Source: Alloalcanivorax dieselolei B5 (GTDB taxonomy: Bacteria > Pseudomonadota > Gammaproteobacteria > Pseudomonadales > Alcanivoracaceae). From it: a stretch of 64,000 nt of DNA. Of the stretch, positions 37,029 to 45,914 are shown piece by piece. The stretch's first letter is position 1, and every line of letters starts with the position of its first letter. The stretch spans positions 3,038,001 through 3,102,000 of the forward strand of contig NC_018691.1 of NCBI RefSeq assembly GCF_000300005.1, read 5' to 3'. Both the position numbers and the translations under genes were made by a program. The notes below the pieces were generated by a model. That model saw nothing but the letters and a program-made list of their open reading frames with translations. It did no database searches and was not told the DNA's origin.

Positions 37029-37736
37029 TGGAGTTGCCCCTGCATGACCGGACACGGTCTCCCACTTAGTTAGAATTGACGTGCAGCCCTTGAGCCGACC
37101 GCCTGAACATTCTCGGCGATTTGATCTTGAGCGCCGCGTGGGCATGCACCTCGTTGTAGTGCTTGAAGGCCGAGGGAAGCTGCGCGATAGCCGATGCGGC
37201 ATTGCTGCGGTCCATCCTCCTGACGTAATCCCGTTTGAAGGTTTTGACAAAGCTCTCGGCCATGCCGTTGGATTGCGGGCTGCTGATCGGTGTGGACAGT
37301 GGCACCCTGCCGATTTCCCTGGCAAAGCGCTGCGTCTGGCGAGCCACGTAGGGCGAGCCGTTGTCTGTCAGCCATTCGATGGGCTTGGGCAGCAACCGGT
37401 CGCCGAACCTGGCCTCCACCGACTCCACATGAGGTCGCACACCATTGCCGCATCGATGCCACCTATGGTGGCCACGCAGCCAATGGCTTCGCGGTCGCAG
37501 CAGTCCAGGCTGAAGGCCACGCGCACCTTCTGCCTGTTGTCGCACGTGATCTCGAAGTCGCCGGAGCACCAGCGCAGGTAGCTGTTGTCGACCGACACCC
37601 TGCCGTTGAGTCCCCGCGTGTCTGCGGGCCTGCCGGTATGGCGCTGCAGAAGCAGGCCATGCTCGCGCATGACACGGTAAACCCGTTTGACATTGACTCC
37701 TAGCTCCCTGTTGGCCTGGCGGCGTCGGATGTGCAT
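37029..37736 (-). pseudogene. IS3-family (IS2-like) OrfB remnant
   Basis: Read leftward: RRRQANRELGVNVKRVYRVM, SYLRWCSGDFEITCDNRQKV and AFSLDCCDREAIGC, then after a frameshift near 37425, SVEARFGDRLLPKPIEWLTD, NGMAESFVKTFKRDYVRRMD and HYNEVHAHAAL. This is the rve integrase region of an IS2-type OrfB. The N-terminal part and OrfA are missing at the junction with the MFS gene. The IS end TGGAGTTGCCCC starts at 37029. Confidence 0.85.
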
Positions 37737-38878
37737 TATCTTTTTACTCGACTAAGTAACACTAGTCCGAGCAGAGCGCAGATGCCGGCCGCGAAAAAAC
37801 CGGTGCCGTAACCTCGTGCATTGATTGCCAATCCTATGGCAGGCCCGGTCAAGGCATACGAAGCGTCCTGAAAGCCTGAGTAATAGCCCATTGCCGTACC
37901 GCGTTCATGCGTACTACAACATCCTGTTGCTATTGCTCCGAGCGCGGGAAAAGTAAGTGAGCAACTACCGCCGATTATTGCGGTAGACAGTAGAGCCCAA
38001 TACTGATTAGGAGCGACCGCGAGTAGCGTTAATCCAAGGGCTTGAAAAGATAATGATGCAGCTGCTAGACGAACCAGCCCTGAGCCTTGCAATAGATGCC
38101 CCAAGCTTACTCGAATAAGCACAAACGATACGCCAAAAAGCGATAAAGCCCATGTCACCAAGGGCCAGCCCGATTGTGAAAAATAAAGTGACACGAATGC
38201 TTCAATGGAAACAAATCCCACACCATGAAGGAAAAGCACGGAGCCCGGAAGCAGCACTTTGCCAAATACTCTTGTTCCAATAGTTTTTTGCTCAGTCTTA
38301 GGTGCTATATCAGACACGCGCAACAGCGTCACGACTGGAATAATGGGCAGGGCTATGATAAGGCCCGCTACGGCTGGAAGTCCCAAATATTGGAAAATAA
38401 GGATTCCTGCAGGAGCACCGCAAGCTACCGCCCCATAGATAGATATCCCGGTCATAGAGAGCACTCTCGCCGTACTAGATTCACCGAGTTTATCGATTGC
38501 CCACATGATGGCCGCTGTGGCTAAAGTGCCGACAGCCACACCCTGTACTACACGTGCGAAAATAAGGGTCGGCACCGCAAGTTCGGAGTTGTAGGGGGAT
38601 ATGCCCAGCAAGAGCCCATAGGACATCAAACCTACTAAACTGGCGAGCACGCATCGACGCAATCCTGCTTGCAGCAACCTGCCGACAAAAATGCGGCTTA
38701 GTAGTGATGCCAGGAACTGACTGCCTATCACCAGCCCCACAATGGTGTCATCTGCCGCTAAATCCTTGGTAATGAATAGCGGCAAAGCACCTAGTGAGAG
38801 GCCAACAAGAAAAAAACAAATGATTACGGCGCATTGGATACGCGCTACGTCGAAACGGGGGGATGCGTGGGATAACAT
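37736..38878 (-). CDS. MFS transporter
   Basis: 380-aa major facilitator protein with about 12 hydrophobic segments, an intrahelical GSQFLASLLSRIFVGRLLQAG motif A-like loop after TM2 and the repeat in the second half. It is most like drug- or sugar-type exporters. No regulator is adjacent. The DNA is less GC-rich than the ICE core. Its stop touches the IS2 remnant; the C-terminus looks complete (LLSRVKR). Confidence 0.85.
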   Translation of the reverse strand: MLSHASPRFDVARIQCAVIICFFLVGLSLGALPLFITKDLAADDTIVGLVIGSQFLASLLSRIFVGRLLQAGLRRCVLASLVGLMSYGLLLGISPYNSELAVPTLIFARVVQGVAVGTLATAAIMWAIDKLGESSTARVLSMTGISIYGAVACGAPAGILIFQYLGLPAVAGLIIALPIIPVVTLLRVSDIAPKTEQKTIGTRVFGKVLLPGSVLFLHGVGFVSIEAFVSLYFSQSGWPLVTWALSLFGVSFVLIRVSLGHLLQGSGLVRLAAASLSFQALGLTLLAVAPNQYWALLSTAIIGGSCSLTFPALGAIATGCCSTHERGTAMGYYSGFQDASYALTGPAIGLAINARGYGTGFFAAGICALLGLVLLSRVKR

Positions 38879-38951
38879 TCGGGACCCTAATGCAACACAG
38901 GGACGCGAATAGACATAAGCGCGCCCTGCTAAAGTTAAGCAGTGCGCGTTG

Positions 38952-38963
38952 GTTAACGTTAAC
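38952..38963. promoter_or_regulatory. GTTAACGTTAAC palindrome upstream of the MFS gene
   Basis: A perfect 12-bp palindrome 74 bp before the MFS start codon. It could be an operator, but no regulator gene is next to it. Confidence 0.3.
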
Positions 38964-39129
38964 GCCTACGATTTCATCTTAAGCAGCTTCAAATTGAGAG
39001 CCGCTACTATGAACTCATTCAGGATACCACGTGGCCCGGCGAGTAGAAAGGCGCACGAAAACTGTCGCCGAAACGTCATCCGCAGCGATGCCGTGGGCGC
39101 TGGGCGGAGTTGTGGTAAATCTGCTGCAC

Positions 39130-39296
39130 AAGCCCATCTACAAAGCTCGATCTACGAATGACTGTCGACGGCAGCTGTATCGCATGCGCGCAGATTCCCC
39201 CTGGCGAGGCCTGTCAGAAGTTTTCAGGTCTTCGGAAGCTGGAGCAAAATCTACAAACGCTTCAACGCGTAGTTAACTCTTGCAGGTGGCCCAAGG
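39130..39296 (+). pseudogene. Degenerate IS5-family transposase fragment split by IS21
   Basis: DCRRQLYRMRADSPWRGLSEVF, then after a frameshift SWSKIYKRFNA, resembles the PWRDLP...WSKIYKRFNRW region of IS5/IS427 transposases. Codons RWPKVFKA continue after the IS21 element (42069-42090), so IS21 landed in this relic. Several frameshifts and stops make it clearly dead. Confidence 0.6.
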
Positions 39297-39480
39297 TGCG
39301 TATTTCAGCCCATCGTGGACGGCGTTTCAGGCTGATCGTGGACGCCGTTTCAACGTGATCGTGGACGGCATGTCAAACTGATCGTGGACGCTGTTTCAGC
39401 GCGATCGTGGACGATTTGGGGAGCGCGCAAGTGATCTTTTGACCGGGCGTCAAGCTCATCGCCTTTTGCGGTGAAGCCTG

Positions 39481-41031
39481 ATGCCCACGAACAGAATCAC
39501 GATGCGCCGAATCCGAGAGACATTGCGCCTGCACCTGCAGGCAGACCTGAGCTACAACGAGATCGGCCGAGCGCTCAAGATCTCCAAGAGCGTGGCGGGC
39601 AAGTACGTCTCGCTCGCCCGCGCCGCGGGCATCGACTGGGTGGTGGCTCAGACGCTCACCGACGAGGAGCTTGAATCCCGGCTGTATCGACCGGCGTTGC
39701 CCCGCTCCAGCCACCAACTCAGTCCCGACTTCGCGCTCGTCCATCAGGAACTCAAGCGCGCCGGTGTCACCCTGCAGCTGTTGTGGGAGGAGTACGCCCG
39801 CAGCCTCGTCGGGGCGGGCCAGCAGGCCTACAAGTACACGAGCTTCTGCGTGAAGTACCGGGCGTGGGCGCTCGGGCTGAAGCGGTCCATGCGCCAGACC
39901 CACATCGCCGGCGAGAAGCTGTTCGTCGACTACGCCGGCCAGACCGTTGCGCTCATCGACGCGGCCACCGGCGAGATCGCCGCCGCGCAGATCTTTGTGG
40001 CCACGCTCGGCGCGTCCAACTACACCTACGCCTGCGCCACCGCGCGTCAGACCACCGCAGACTGGATCGGCGCCCAGGTGCGTGCGCTGGAATTCTTCGG
40101 CGGCGTGCCGCGCTTGATCGTGCCCGATCAGGCCCGCGCGTTGATCAAGAGTCCAGATCGCTACGACCCCGAACCCAATCGCCTATACGACGAGTTCGCC
40201 ACCCATTACGGCTGTGCGTTGCTCGCAGCACGCCCGGCCCATCCTCGCGACAAGCCGAAGGTCGAGAACGCGGTGCTCGTGGTCGAGAGATGGATTCTGG
40301 CGCGCCTGCGCAACCGGCGCTTCTTCAGCCTGGACGAACTCAACCGGGCGATCGCCGCGCTGCTGGTCGATCTGAACCAGCGCCCCTTCAAGAAGCTGCC
40401 CGGCTGCCGGCGCAGCGCCTTCGAGACGCTGGACGCGCCCGCGCTGCGGCCACTGCCGGCCCAGCGCTTCGAGGCGTGCCTGTGGAAGAGCGCCAAGGTG
40501 AACATCGACTACCACGTCGAGTTCGACGGTCACTACTACAGCGTGCCGCACGCCCTCGTGCGCACCACCGTCGAGCTGCGCGTCAGCGCCAGCCTGGTGG
40601 AGTGCTTCGCTGCCAACCAGCGCGTGGCCTGCCATGCGCTGAGTCACCGCAAGGGCGCACACACGACCATCGCCGAGCACATGCCGGCGTCGCACCGCGC
40701 CCACCTGGAGTGGACGCCCCAGAAGCTGATCGACTGGGGCCGGCGCATCGGTGTCAGTGCGGCGGCGGTGGTGACATGGCAACTCGAACACCGCCCACAT
40801 CCGGAGCAGGGCTACCGCGCCTGCCTGGGGTTGCAGCGCCTGGCACGCGAGTACACGCCGGCACGGCTGGAGGCTGCCTGTGCCCGAGCGCTGGCGATCC
40901 GCGCGCCGACCTACCGCAGCGTCGCCTCGATTCTGAAGAACGGCCTGGACCGTCAGCCCGCCCTGTTCGCGACGACATCCACGCCGCTGCCCACGCACGA
41001 GAACGTGCGCGGCCCGGACTACTACCACTGA
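39481..41031 (+). CDS. istA: IS21-family transposase IstA
   Basis: 516-aa transposase. An N-terminal HTH ([33 protein letters not shown]) is followed by an rve integrase core: [11 protein letters not shown] (first Asp), [16 protein letters not shown] (second Asp) and [15 protein letters not shown] (Glu). It ends with the usual beta-barrel region. It appears intact. A long open frame also exists in the +3 frame of the same DNA but is a by-product of GC bias. Confidence 0.93.
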   Translation: MPTNRITMRRIRETLRLHLQADLSYNEIGRALKISKSVAGKYVSLARAAGIDWVVAQTLTDEELESRLYRPALPRSSHQLSPDFALVHQELKRAGVTLQLLWEEYARSLVGAGQQAYKYTSFCVKYRAWALGLKRSMRQTHIAGEKLFVDYAGQTVALIDAATGEIAAAQIFVATLGASNYTYACATARQTTADWIGAQVRALEFFGGVPRLIVPDQARALIKSPDRYDPEPNRLYDEFATHYGCALLAARPAHPRDKPKVENAVLVVERWILARLRNRRFFSLDELNRAIAALLVDLNQRPFKKLPGCRRSAFETLDAPALRPLPAQRFEACLWKSAKVNIDYHVEFDGHYYSVPHALVRTTVELRVSASLVECFAANQRVACHALSHRKGAHTTIAEHMPASHRAHLEWTPQKLIDWGRRIGVSAAAVVTWQLEHRPHPEQGYRACLGLQRLAREYTPARLEAACARALAIRAPTYRSVASILKNGLDRQPALFATTSTPLPTHENVRGPDYYH

Positions 41032-41044
41032 ACCACTGAAGGAG

Positions 41045-41788
41045 ATGACGATGCTGAATGAACACACCCTGGACCAACTGCGCAGCCTGCGCCTGGACGG
41101 CATGGTGCGCGCAATCGAGGAGCAAACTACGAGCACCGCGGCGGCCGCACTGGGCTTCGACGAGCGCCTGACCATGCTCGTGCAGCGCGAGATCGCATGG
41201 CGCGACAACAAGCGGGTGGCGCGTCTGATGAAGGCCGCCCGGTTGAAGGTCAGCACGGCCTGCGTGGAGGACATCAATTGGCGCGCGAGTCGTTCGCTGG
41301 ACCGCGCCCAGGTGGCCGCGCTGGCCGGCGGCGACTGGCTGCGAAACGCGCAGAACTTGTTGATCACCGGCGCGACGGGGTGCGGCAAGACCTGGTTGGC
41401 ATGCGCGCTGGCGCACCAGGCGGCAAGGTCGGGCTTCTCGGTCCTGTACACCCGCGCTGCGCGCCTGTTCGATGAGCTGCAGGTCGCCCACGGCGACGGC
41501 AGCTTCACCCGGCGCCTGGCGCAGCTGGCCAAGCTCGATCTGATCGTGATCGACGACTTCGCGATCTCCCCGGTCGGCGCGCCCGAGCGAAACGATCTGC
41601 TGGAGGTGCTGGACGATCGCGTGGGCACGCGATCGACGCTGATCACCAGCCAGTTGCCGGTACGAGCCTGGCACACCTACCTGGACGACCCAACCCTCGC
41701 TGATGCGATCCTGGACCGTGTCGTGCACAGCAGTCACAAGATCGAGCTCAAAGGCAAATCGCTGCGCGATGAGGAACTGATGCAATGA
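41045..41788 (+). CDS. istB: IS21-family ATP-binding helper IstB
   Basis: 247-aa AAA+ protein related to DnaC. Walker A is [11 protein letters not shown], Walker B is [10 protein letters not shown] and sensor I is [14 protein letters not shown]. It regulates target choice for IstA. The start follows GAAGGAG, 13 bp after the istA stop. Both genes look functional. Confidence 0.93.
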   Translation: MTMLNEHTLDQLRSLRLDGMVRAIEEQTTSTAAAALGFDERLTMLVQREIAWRDNKRVARLMKAARLKVSTACVEDINWRASRSLDRAQVAALAGGDWLRNAQNLLITGATGCGKTWLACALAHQAARSGFSVLYTRAARLFDELQVAHGDGSFTRRLAQLAKLDLIVIDDFAISPVGAPERNDLLEVLDDRVGTRSTLITSQLPVRAWHTYLDDPTLADAILDRVVHSSHKIELKGKSLRDEELMQ

Positions 41789-42095
41789 ACGCGGCGCCTG
41801 CCTCACAAGCCCGAGGGCTTGAAAACGACTTATCCACCGCGTCGGCCGGTACGTCGCAAGCGCCGTCCGCCGCCGTGGATAAGTCTGCGCCGCGACCCTC
41901 ACCAAACACCTGGAAACTCGCTTCGCGTCAGTGCGCTTCAAACTGATCGTGGACGATTGAGATACATTGAACCCCTCGCTTGCGTGCATCCCCTGCGCGT
42001 CCACGATGGCGCTGAAACAGCGTCCGCGATCAGCCTGAAACAGGCGTCCACGATCGCTGAAATGCGCACCCAAGGTCTTTAAGGCAGTCGTACCA

Positions 42096-42269
42096 GCGTT
42101 CCGTCGTGCTTGCCAGTGGGCGCTACGCAATGCTGGATGACGGAATGGGGTTCAGCCTCGCGCCGTGGAGGCCGGTAATTGAACAAAGGCTTGTCAGCTC
42201 GCCGCCACGGTTCGAGCTGGTCATGTGTTTTGGGAAATCGGTCGAGAGCCCAGTCCCAGCCTCGCATGA
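42096..42269 (+). pseudogene. Third copy of the traI 3' end
   Basis: Corresponds to relaxase residues from about 595: VVLASGRYAMLDDGMGFSLA then PWRPVIEQRL, nearly the same protein as traI although many bases differ, mostly at third codon positions. A small deletion then shifts the frame, after which QLAATVRAGHVFWEIGRE reads to the TGA at 42267. The left boundary is the IS5/IS21 junction; a small unknown fragment and the WYL gene follow. Confidence 0.85.
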
Positions 42270-42522
42270 GAGTCTTCGTACTCGGCGACCCTTCCAGGTC
42301 GGCAATCTCAGCACCGGTGTCTCGAAGGAATTGAGTGTTCCAGGTCAACCAATGCGGTAGATCCGACACCAGCGGCTCGGGCAGAAGCCTTTCGGGGCGA
42401 TGTAGGGATTGCTCTAGCAGCGCACTGGGCTTGGTCCGCCGGAGAAACAGTATCTTGACGTACGGATGCACATCGGGGGGTGGACCTAAGATGCGTATTC
42501 CGTGCGGGTTCGCATCAGACAA
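42270..42522 (-). pseudogene. Unrecognised gene fragment between traI tail and WYL gene
   Basis: A leftward frame starts MSDANPHGIRILGPPPDVHP and continues YVKILFLRRTKPSALLEQSL and GAEIADLEGSPSTKTLMRGW before running into the third traI-tail copy on the opposite strand. I do not recognise the family. It looks like an N-terminal piece truncated when the module was joined. Confidence 0.4.
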
Positions 42523-42537
42523 GCTTTAGCAATCAAC

Positions 42538-43239
42538 CTAACTTCCCGATTCCGCCCTCGCGGGCGCAAGGACGGACAAGTATTCGCGCAACAGCGCAAC
42601 GCGCCTTGGGCGAAAGCTCTTCGCCGTACTAGTCAATTCAAGGATGCGGTCAATGCGAAACATTCGGAAATCCTCGCGCAATAGGCACCAAGCCAGCACT
42701 GTCATCGCTTCGCTCGTGTACATAACCGTCAACGGAAGAATGGTGCGTTCGCTGATTGAACCGTTGCTATCCGTATAACGGATGTGGAGCGCACGTTCAT
42801 GCCAACAAGCGTGCCTGACTGTCTCGATATCCAGTTTGATCGTATAGCGAGGATTGGGCCGGTAGACCTGCGAGATGGCGTGAAACAGTTCTTGGTCGCG
42901 GCCGCGAGGCAGCATTGCGGCGATCTTTGTCAGTGCAACGTGGGCAGCGCTGGCCAAGCCGAAATCGCCGAGATGCTTAACCTCAGCCAAGCCCAGTGCC
43001 AGCGCTTCTAATTCCGTGCGATCAAATGCTTGCGGCTTCAGCGAATTGTCTTCTACTAAACAATATCCATAGCCACGCTCGCCCTCAATACGAGCCCCCG
43101 CTGCCCGCAGGCTGTCAATATCTCTGTAAATTGAGCGTAGCGATACACCTGTCTCCTCTGCTAAACGCGCACCGGTGAAGGGTGATGGCAGGTTGCGCAT
43201 CGTTTGGAGAAGTCGAAATAGACGATCGGTTCGAGCCAC
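42538..43239 (-). CDS. WYL-domain HTH regulator (YafY/DeoR type)
   Basis: 233-aa regulator: N-terminal HTH_11 (ARTDRLFRLLQTMRNLPSPF, then TGARLAEETGVSLRSIYRDIDSLR) and a C-terminal WYL domain (RALHIRYTDSNGSISERTILPL, TSEAMTVLAWCLLREDFRMFRIDRI). The GTG at 43239 gives the family N-terminus; the frame stays open upstream but overlaps the divergent gene. It is paired head-to-head (75 bp) with a VOC protein gene, its likely target. Confidence 0.88.
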   Translation of the reverse strand: MARTDRLFRLLQTMRNLPSPFTGARLAEETGVSLRSIYRDIDSLRAAGARIEGERGYGYCLVEDNSLKPQAFDRTELEALALGLAEVKHLGDFGLASAAHVALTKIAAMLPRGRDQELFHAISQVYRPNPRYTIKLDIETVRHACWHERALHIRYTDSNGSISERTILPLTVMYTSEAMTVLAWCLLREDFRMFRIDRILELTSTAKSFRPRRVALLREYLSVLAPARAESGS

Positions 43240-43314
43240 TTTGCTACTGCCGCAAACTGTCAGTAGAGGGATGGTACCGTACTCCACCTCGACAACAAAA
43301 CTCACGGAAAAATC

Positions 43315-43740
43315 ATGGCGATTGAAACTGTTGCTCATCTCAACTTTCGTGGTACCGCCGCACAGGCGCTCGCCTTCTACCAGTCTGTCTTCGAAGGGCA
43401 ACTCGTTGCTGTGACCTACAGCCAGGCCGGCGCCGTACAGGACCCTGCCGAGGCCGATCAAGTGATGTGGGGCCAGGTCACGGCCGAAAACGGCTTCGCC
43501 ATCATGGCGTACGACGTCCCCTCGCGATTGGCGTGGAGCGCGGGCGAGAATCCGTTCTTCGTCTCCGTGCGCGGCGATGCCGAAGACGAGATACGGGGAT
43601 TCTGGGACAAGCTTTCCCGAGGCTCCGCCATCGTTCAGCCGCTCGCGCCGGCCGCTTGGTCGCCGCTCTACGGCATGTTGAAGGATCGCTTCGGGGTGAC
43701 GTGGGTGCTCGACGTCGCCACTCACTATGCCGGCGCTTGA
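43315..43740 (+). CDS. VOC-family PhnB-like protein
   Basis: 141-aa vicinal oxygen chelate fold protein of the PhnB/glyoxalase-like group: VAHLNFRGTAAQALAFYQSVFEG at the start, then ENPFFVSVRGDAEDEIRGFWD and a C-terminal WSPLYGMLKDRFGVTWVLDV. Many members lack a proven enzymatic role. With the WYL gene it forms a minimal regulator-effector pair between two traI-tail copies. Confidence 0.88.
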   Translation: MAIETVAHLNFRGTAAQALAFYQSVFEGQLVAVTYSQAGAVQDPAEADQVMWGQVTAENGFAIMAYDVPSRLAWSAGENPFFVSVRGDAEDEIRGFWDKLSRGSAIVQPLAPAAWSPLYGMLKDRFGVTWVLDVATHYAGA

Positions 43741-43812
43741 CATTTATGCAATGCACCTCCACTCGCGGCGTTTTGTTTTTATACGTCGCTGACGCGAAAT
43801 CTTGCTTTTCCT

Positions 43813-44014
43813 TGCCGGCATCTACCGGCGCTCGATCATGCTCGCTAGTGAGTGATACGCGATGCTGGATGACGACATGGGATTCAGCCCAGTGCCTTGG
43901 TGACCGGTGATCGAACAACAGTTGAGACAGTGGATCGCCGCGATACGATGCGGTGACGTATTTAGGGAAGTTGGGCGACGACGTGAGCCATCCATTTGCC
44001 AACTCACACCATAG
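43813..44014 (+). pseudogene. Fourth and most decayed copy of the traI 3' end
   Basis: Matches traI from about residue 589: AGIYRRSIMLAS-like codons, then a TGA, YAMLDDDMGFSPVPW, another TGA, PVIEQQLRQWIAAIRC, and EVGRRREP reading to a TAG at 44012. Two in-frame stops make it the most degraded copy, and it is the farthest from traI. The LysR-SDR operon lies directly after it. Confidence 0.8.
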
Positions 44015-44103
44015 AGATATCGGACGGTTGGAGGGTTCACGGGCGCCTTGGTTTCTAGCAGCCTAGCCGTGATCATCGAATTGAGCCATTTGCGGTACGA
44101 AGC

Positions 44104-45027
44104 TCACATCGAAGGCGCCGCAACGAGCGAGCCGAATCTTTCTTCATAGAGCTTGCCAAGCCAGTCGATGAACACGCGCACGCGCGGCGATAACTGCCGG
44201 TGGTAGGGATACAGCGCGGACAACGGCATGTCGGGGCTGGCCCACTCGCCCAGTACCTCAATCAAGCGGCCATCGCGCAGTTGATCATCAACGTGGTAGC
44301 GCGGCAATTGCACCAGGCCGCATCCGCGCAATGCGCAAACGCCGTAGCTCTCGGCATCGTTGGTTGACATCCAGCCGCCCGGCGTGAATGTGCGGAGTTC
44401 GCCGTCAACGATCAGCTCAAGCCCGTAGTCCACCGTGTTCCCGCTGGAAAAGAAGCCCACTGCCTGATGGGCCGACAGCTCGTCCGGATGCCGTGGCGTG
44501 CCGAAATAAGCCAAGTATTCGGGGCTGGCGCAGATCACCTGCGGCATCAGCGCGAGCCGTCGCACCACCAGGGTGGAATCCCGTGGCACACCGGCGCGGA
44601 TCACGCAATCGACGCCTTCGCGCACCAAGTCGATGAGGCGGTCGCCGCTGCTTACCACCAGGTCGATGCCGGGATAGCGGTTGCGGAAGTCGTCGATCCT
44701 CGGCAGCACGATGTGGACCGCATGAACGCTGGACATGTCCACGCGCAGCGTGCCCCGCGGATTAGTGGCGACGTGCCGCAATGAGCTTTCGGCGTCGTCC
44801 AATTCACTGAGCACGTGCACGCACCGCTCGTAGAACGCCTGGCCGTCGAGCGTCGGACGTACGTGGCGTGTGGTGCGGTCGAGCAGCCGCGTGCTCAACC
44901 GGGCCTCCAGTTGCTTGATCGCATGGGTGGCTGTAGCGCGGGGAATATCCAATGCACCAGCGGCCCGGCTGAAGCTGCCTAACTCCACGATGCGAGTGAA
45001 CAATTGCAGGGAATCGAAGCGATCCAT
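44104..45027 (-). CDS. LysR-family regulator of the SDR operon
   Basis: 307-aa LysR protein: FDSLQLFTRIVELGSFSRAA and GALDIPRATATHAIKQLEARL form the HTH, followed by a LysR substrate-binding domain. It is most like the DNA-binding regulators that control divergent oxidoreductases. It starts 121 bp from the first SDR gene and probably activates or represses the eight-gene operon. Confidence 0.9.
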   Translation of the reverse strand: MDRFDSLQLFTRIVELGSFSRAAGALDIPRATATHAIKQLEARLSTRLLDRTTRHVRPTLDGQAFYERCVHVLSELDDAESSLRHVATNPRGTLRVDMSSVHAVHIVLPRIDDFRNRYPGIDLVVSSGDRLIDLVREGVDCVIRAGVPRDSTLVVRRLALMPQVICASPEYLAYFGTPRHPDELSAHQAVGFFSSGNTVDYGLELIVDGELRTFTPGGWMSTNDAESYGVCALRGCGLVQLPRYHVDDQLRDGRLIEVLGEWASPDMPLSALYPYHRQLSPRVRVFIDWLGKLYEERFGSLVAAPSM

Positions 45028-45147
45028 AGTGCCTATTGTTGTTTGTGGTTGAATTTACATGCCAATTTAGCACCATTTATCTCATTGGAATAAACGCAAA
45101 TAATGAGCTCCGCGGGTATGTCGCCCTCTTTCGATCCGGAGCACTCC

Positions 45148-45891
45148 ATGAATGCAAACACAACACCTAAGGTCGCCATCGTCACCGGCGGCTCCCGTGG
45201 CATTGGTCGGGCCATCGCCCAGCGCCTTGCGGCCGATGGGTTCGCTGTCGCCGTCAACTACGTCGGCAACGCCGCCAAGGCGCACGAAACCGTCGCCGCC
45301 ATCGAAGCGGCCAACGGCAAAGCCATCGCGATCCAGGGTGACGTCGGTAATCCCGCCGACGTGGCCGCACTGTTCGAGGACGCCAAGCAGGCCTTCGGCC
45401 GTATCGACGTAGTGGTCAACAGCGCCGGCGTCATGCCGATGGCGCCGATCAACGAAGCCAGCCTGCCCGACTTCGACAAGGTCATCGCGACCAACCTGCG
45501 TGGCGCCTTCCTGGTGCTGGGCCAGGCCGCCGAGCACCTCGGCGAAGGCGGCCGGATCATCGCGCTGTCCACCAGCGTGATCGCCAAGTCGTTCCCGTCC
45601 TACGGCCCCTACATCGCCTCGAAGGCCGGCGTCGAGGGATTGGTCCACGTGCTCGCCAACGAACTGCGCGGCCGGGGCATCACGGTCAATGCCGTCGCTC
45701 CCGGCCCGGTCGGCACCGATCTGTTTTTCAACGGCAAGACCCCGGAACAGATCGACCAGATCACCAAACTTGCCCCGCTGCAACGCCTGGGAACCCCGGA
45801 GGACATCGCCAGCGTGGTGTCGTTCCTGGCCGGCCCCGACGGGGCGTGGGTCAACTCGCAAGTGCTGCGCGCCAACGGCGGCTTCGCCTGA
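45148..45891 (+). CDS. SDR-family oxidoreductase
   Basis: 247-aa short-chain dehydrogenase. TGGSRGIG (residues 13-20) binds NAD(P), NSAGVMP and ALSTSV follow, YIASKAG carries the catalytic Tyr/Lys and the C-terminus has the PEDIASVVSFLAGPDGAWVN pattern of FabG-like enzymes. The ATG at 45148 after CCGGAG is preferred to an upstream in-frame start. First gene of the operon. Confidence 0.9.
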   Translation: MNANTTPKVAIVTGGSRGIGRAIAQRLAADGFAVAVNYVGNAAKAHETVAAIEAANGKAIAIQGDVGNPADVAALFEDAKQAFGRIDVVVNSAGVMPMAPINEASLPDFDKVIATNLRGAFLVLGQAAEHLGEGGRIIALSTSVIAKSFPSYGPYIASKAGVEGLVHVLANELRGRGITVNAVAPGPVGTDLFFNGKTPEQIDQITKLAPLQRLGTPEDIASVVSFLAGPDGAWVNSQVLRANGGFA

Positions 45892-45914
45892 GTCAGGCTT
45901 CCAAGGACAATTCC

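Larger units (their letters stand above)
39297..42068. mobile_element. IS21-family insertion sequence with 7-bp target duplication
   Basis: 2,772 bp bounded by TGCG...CGCA ends. Both ends carry several copies of an approximately 20-bp subterminal repeat, GATCGTGGACGCCGTTTCA and variants (four or five on the left, several inverted on the right), typical of IS21 transposase binding sites. CCCAAGG is duplicated exactly at 39290-39296 and 42069-42075. It carries istA and istB. Confidence 0.9.

Noticed and set aside
39783-41039. 418-codon open frame inside istA in another frame
   Set aside because: Arg/Ala-rich composition and full overlap with a well-conserved transposase show that it is a by-product of GC bias.
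42538-43743. WYL regulator as a 401-codon protein
   Set aside because: The extra N-terminal part is the antisense of the VOC gene; the WYL family begins at the GTG at 43,239.
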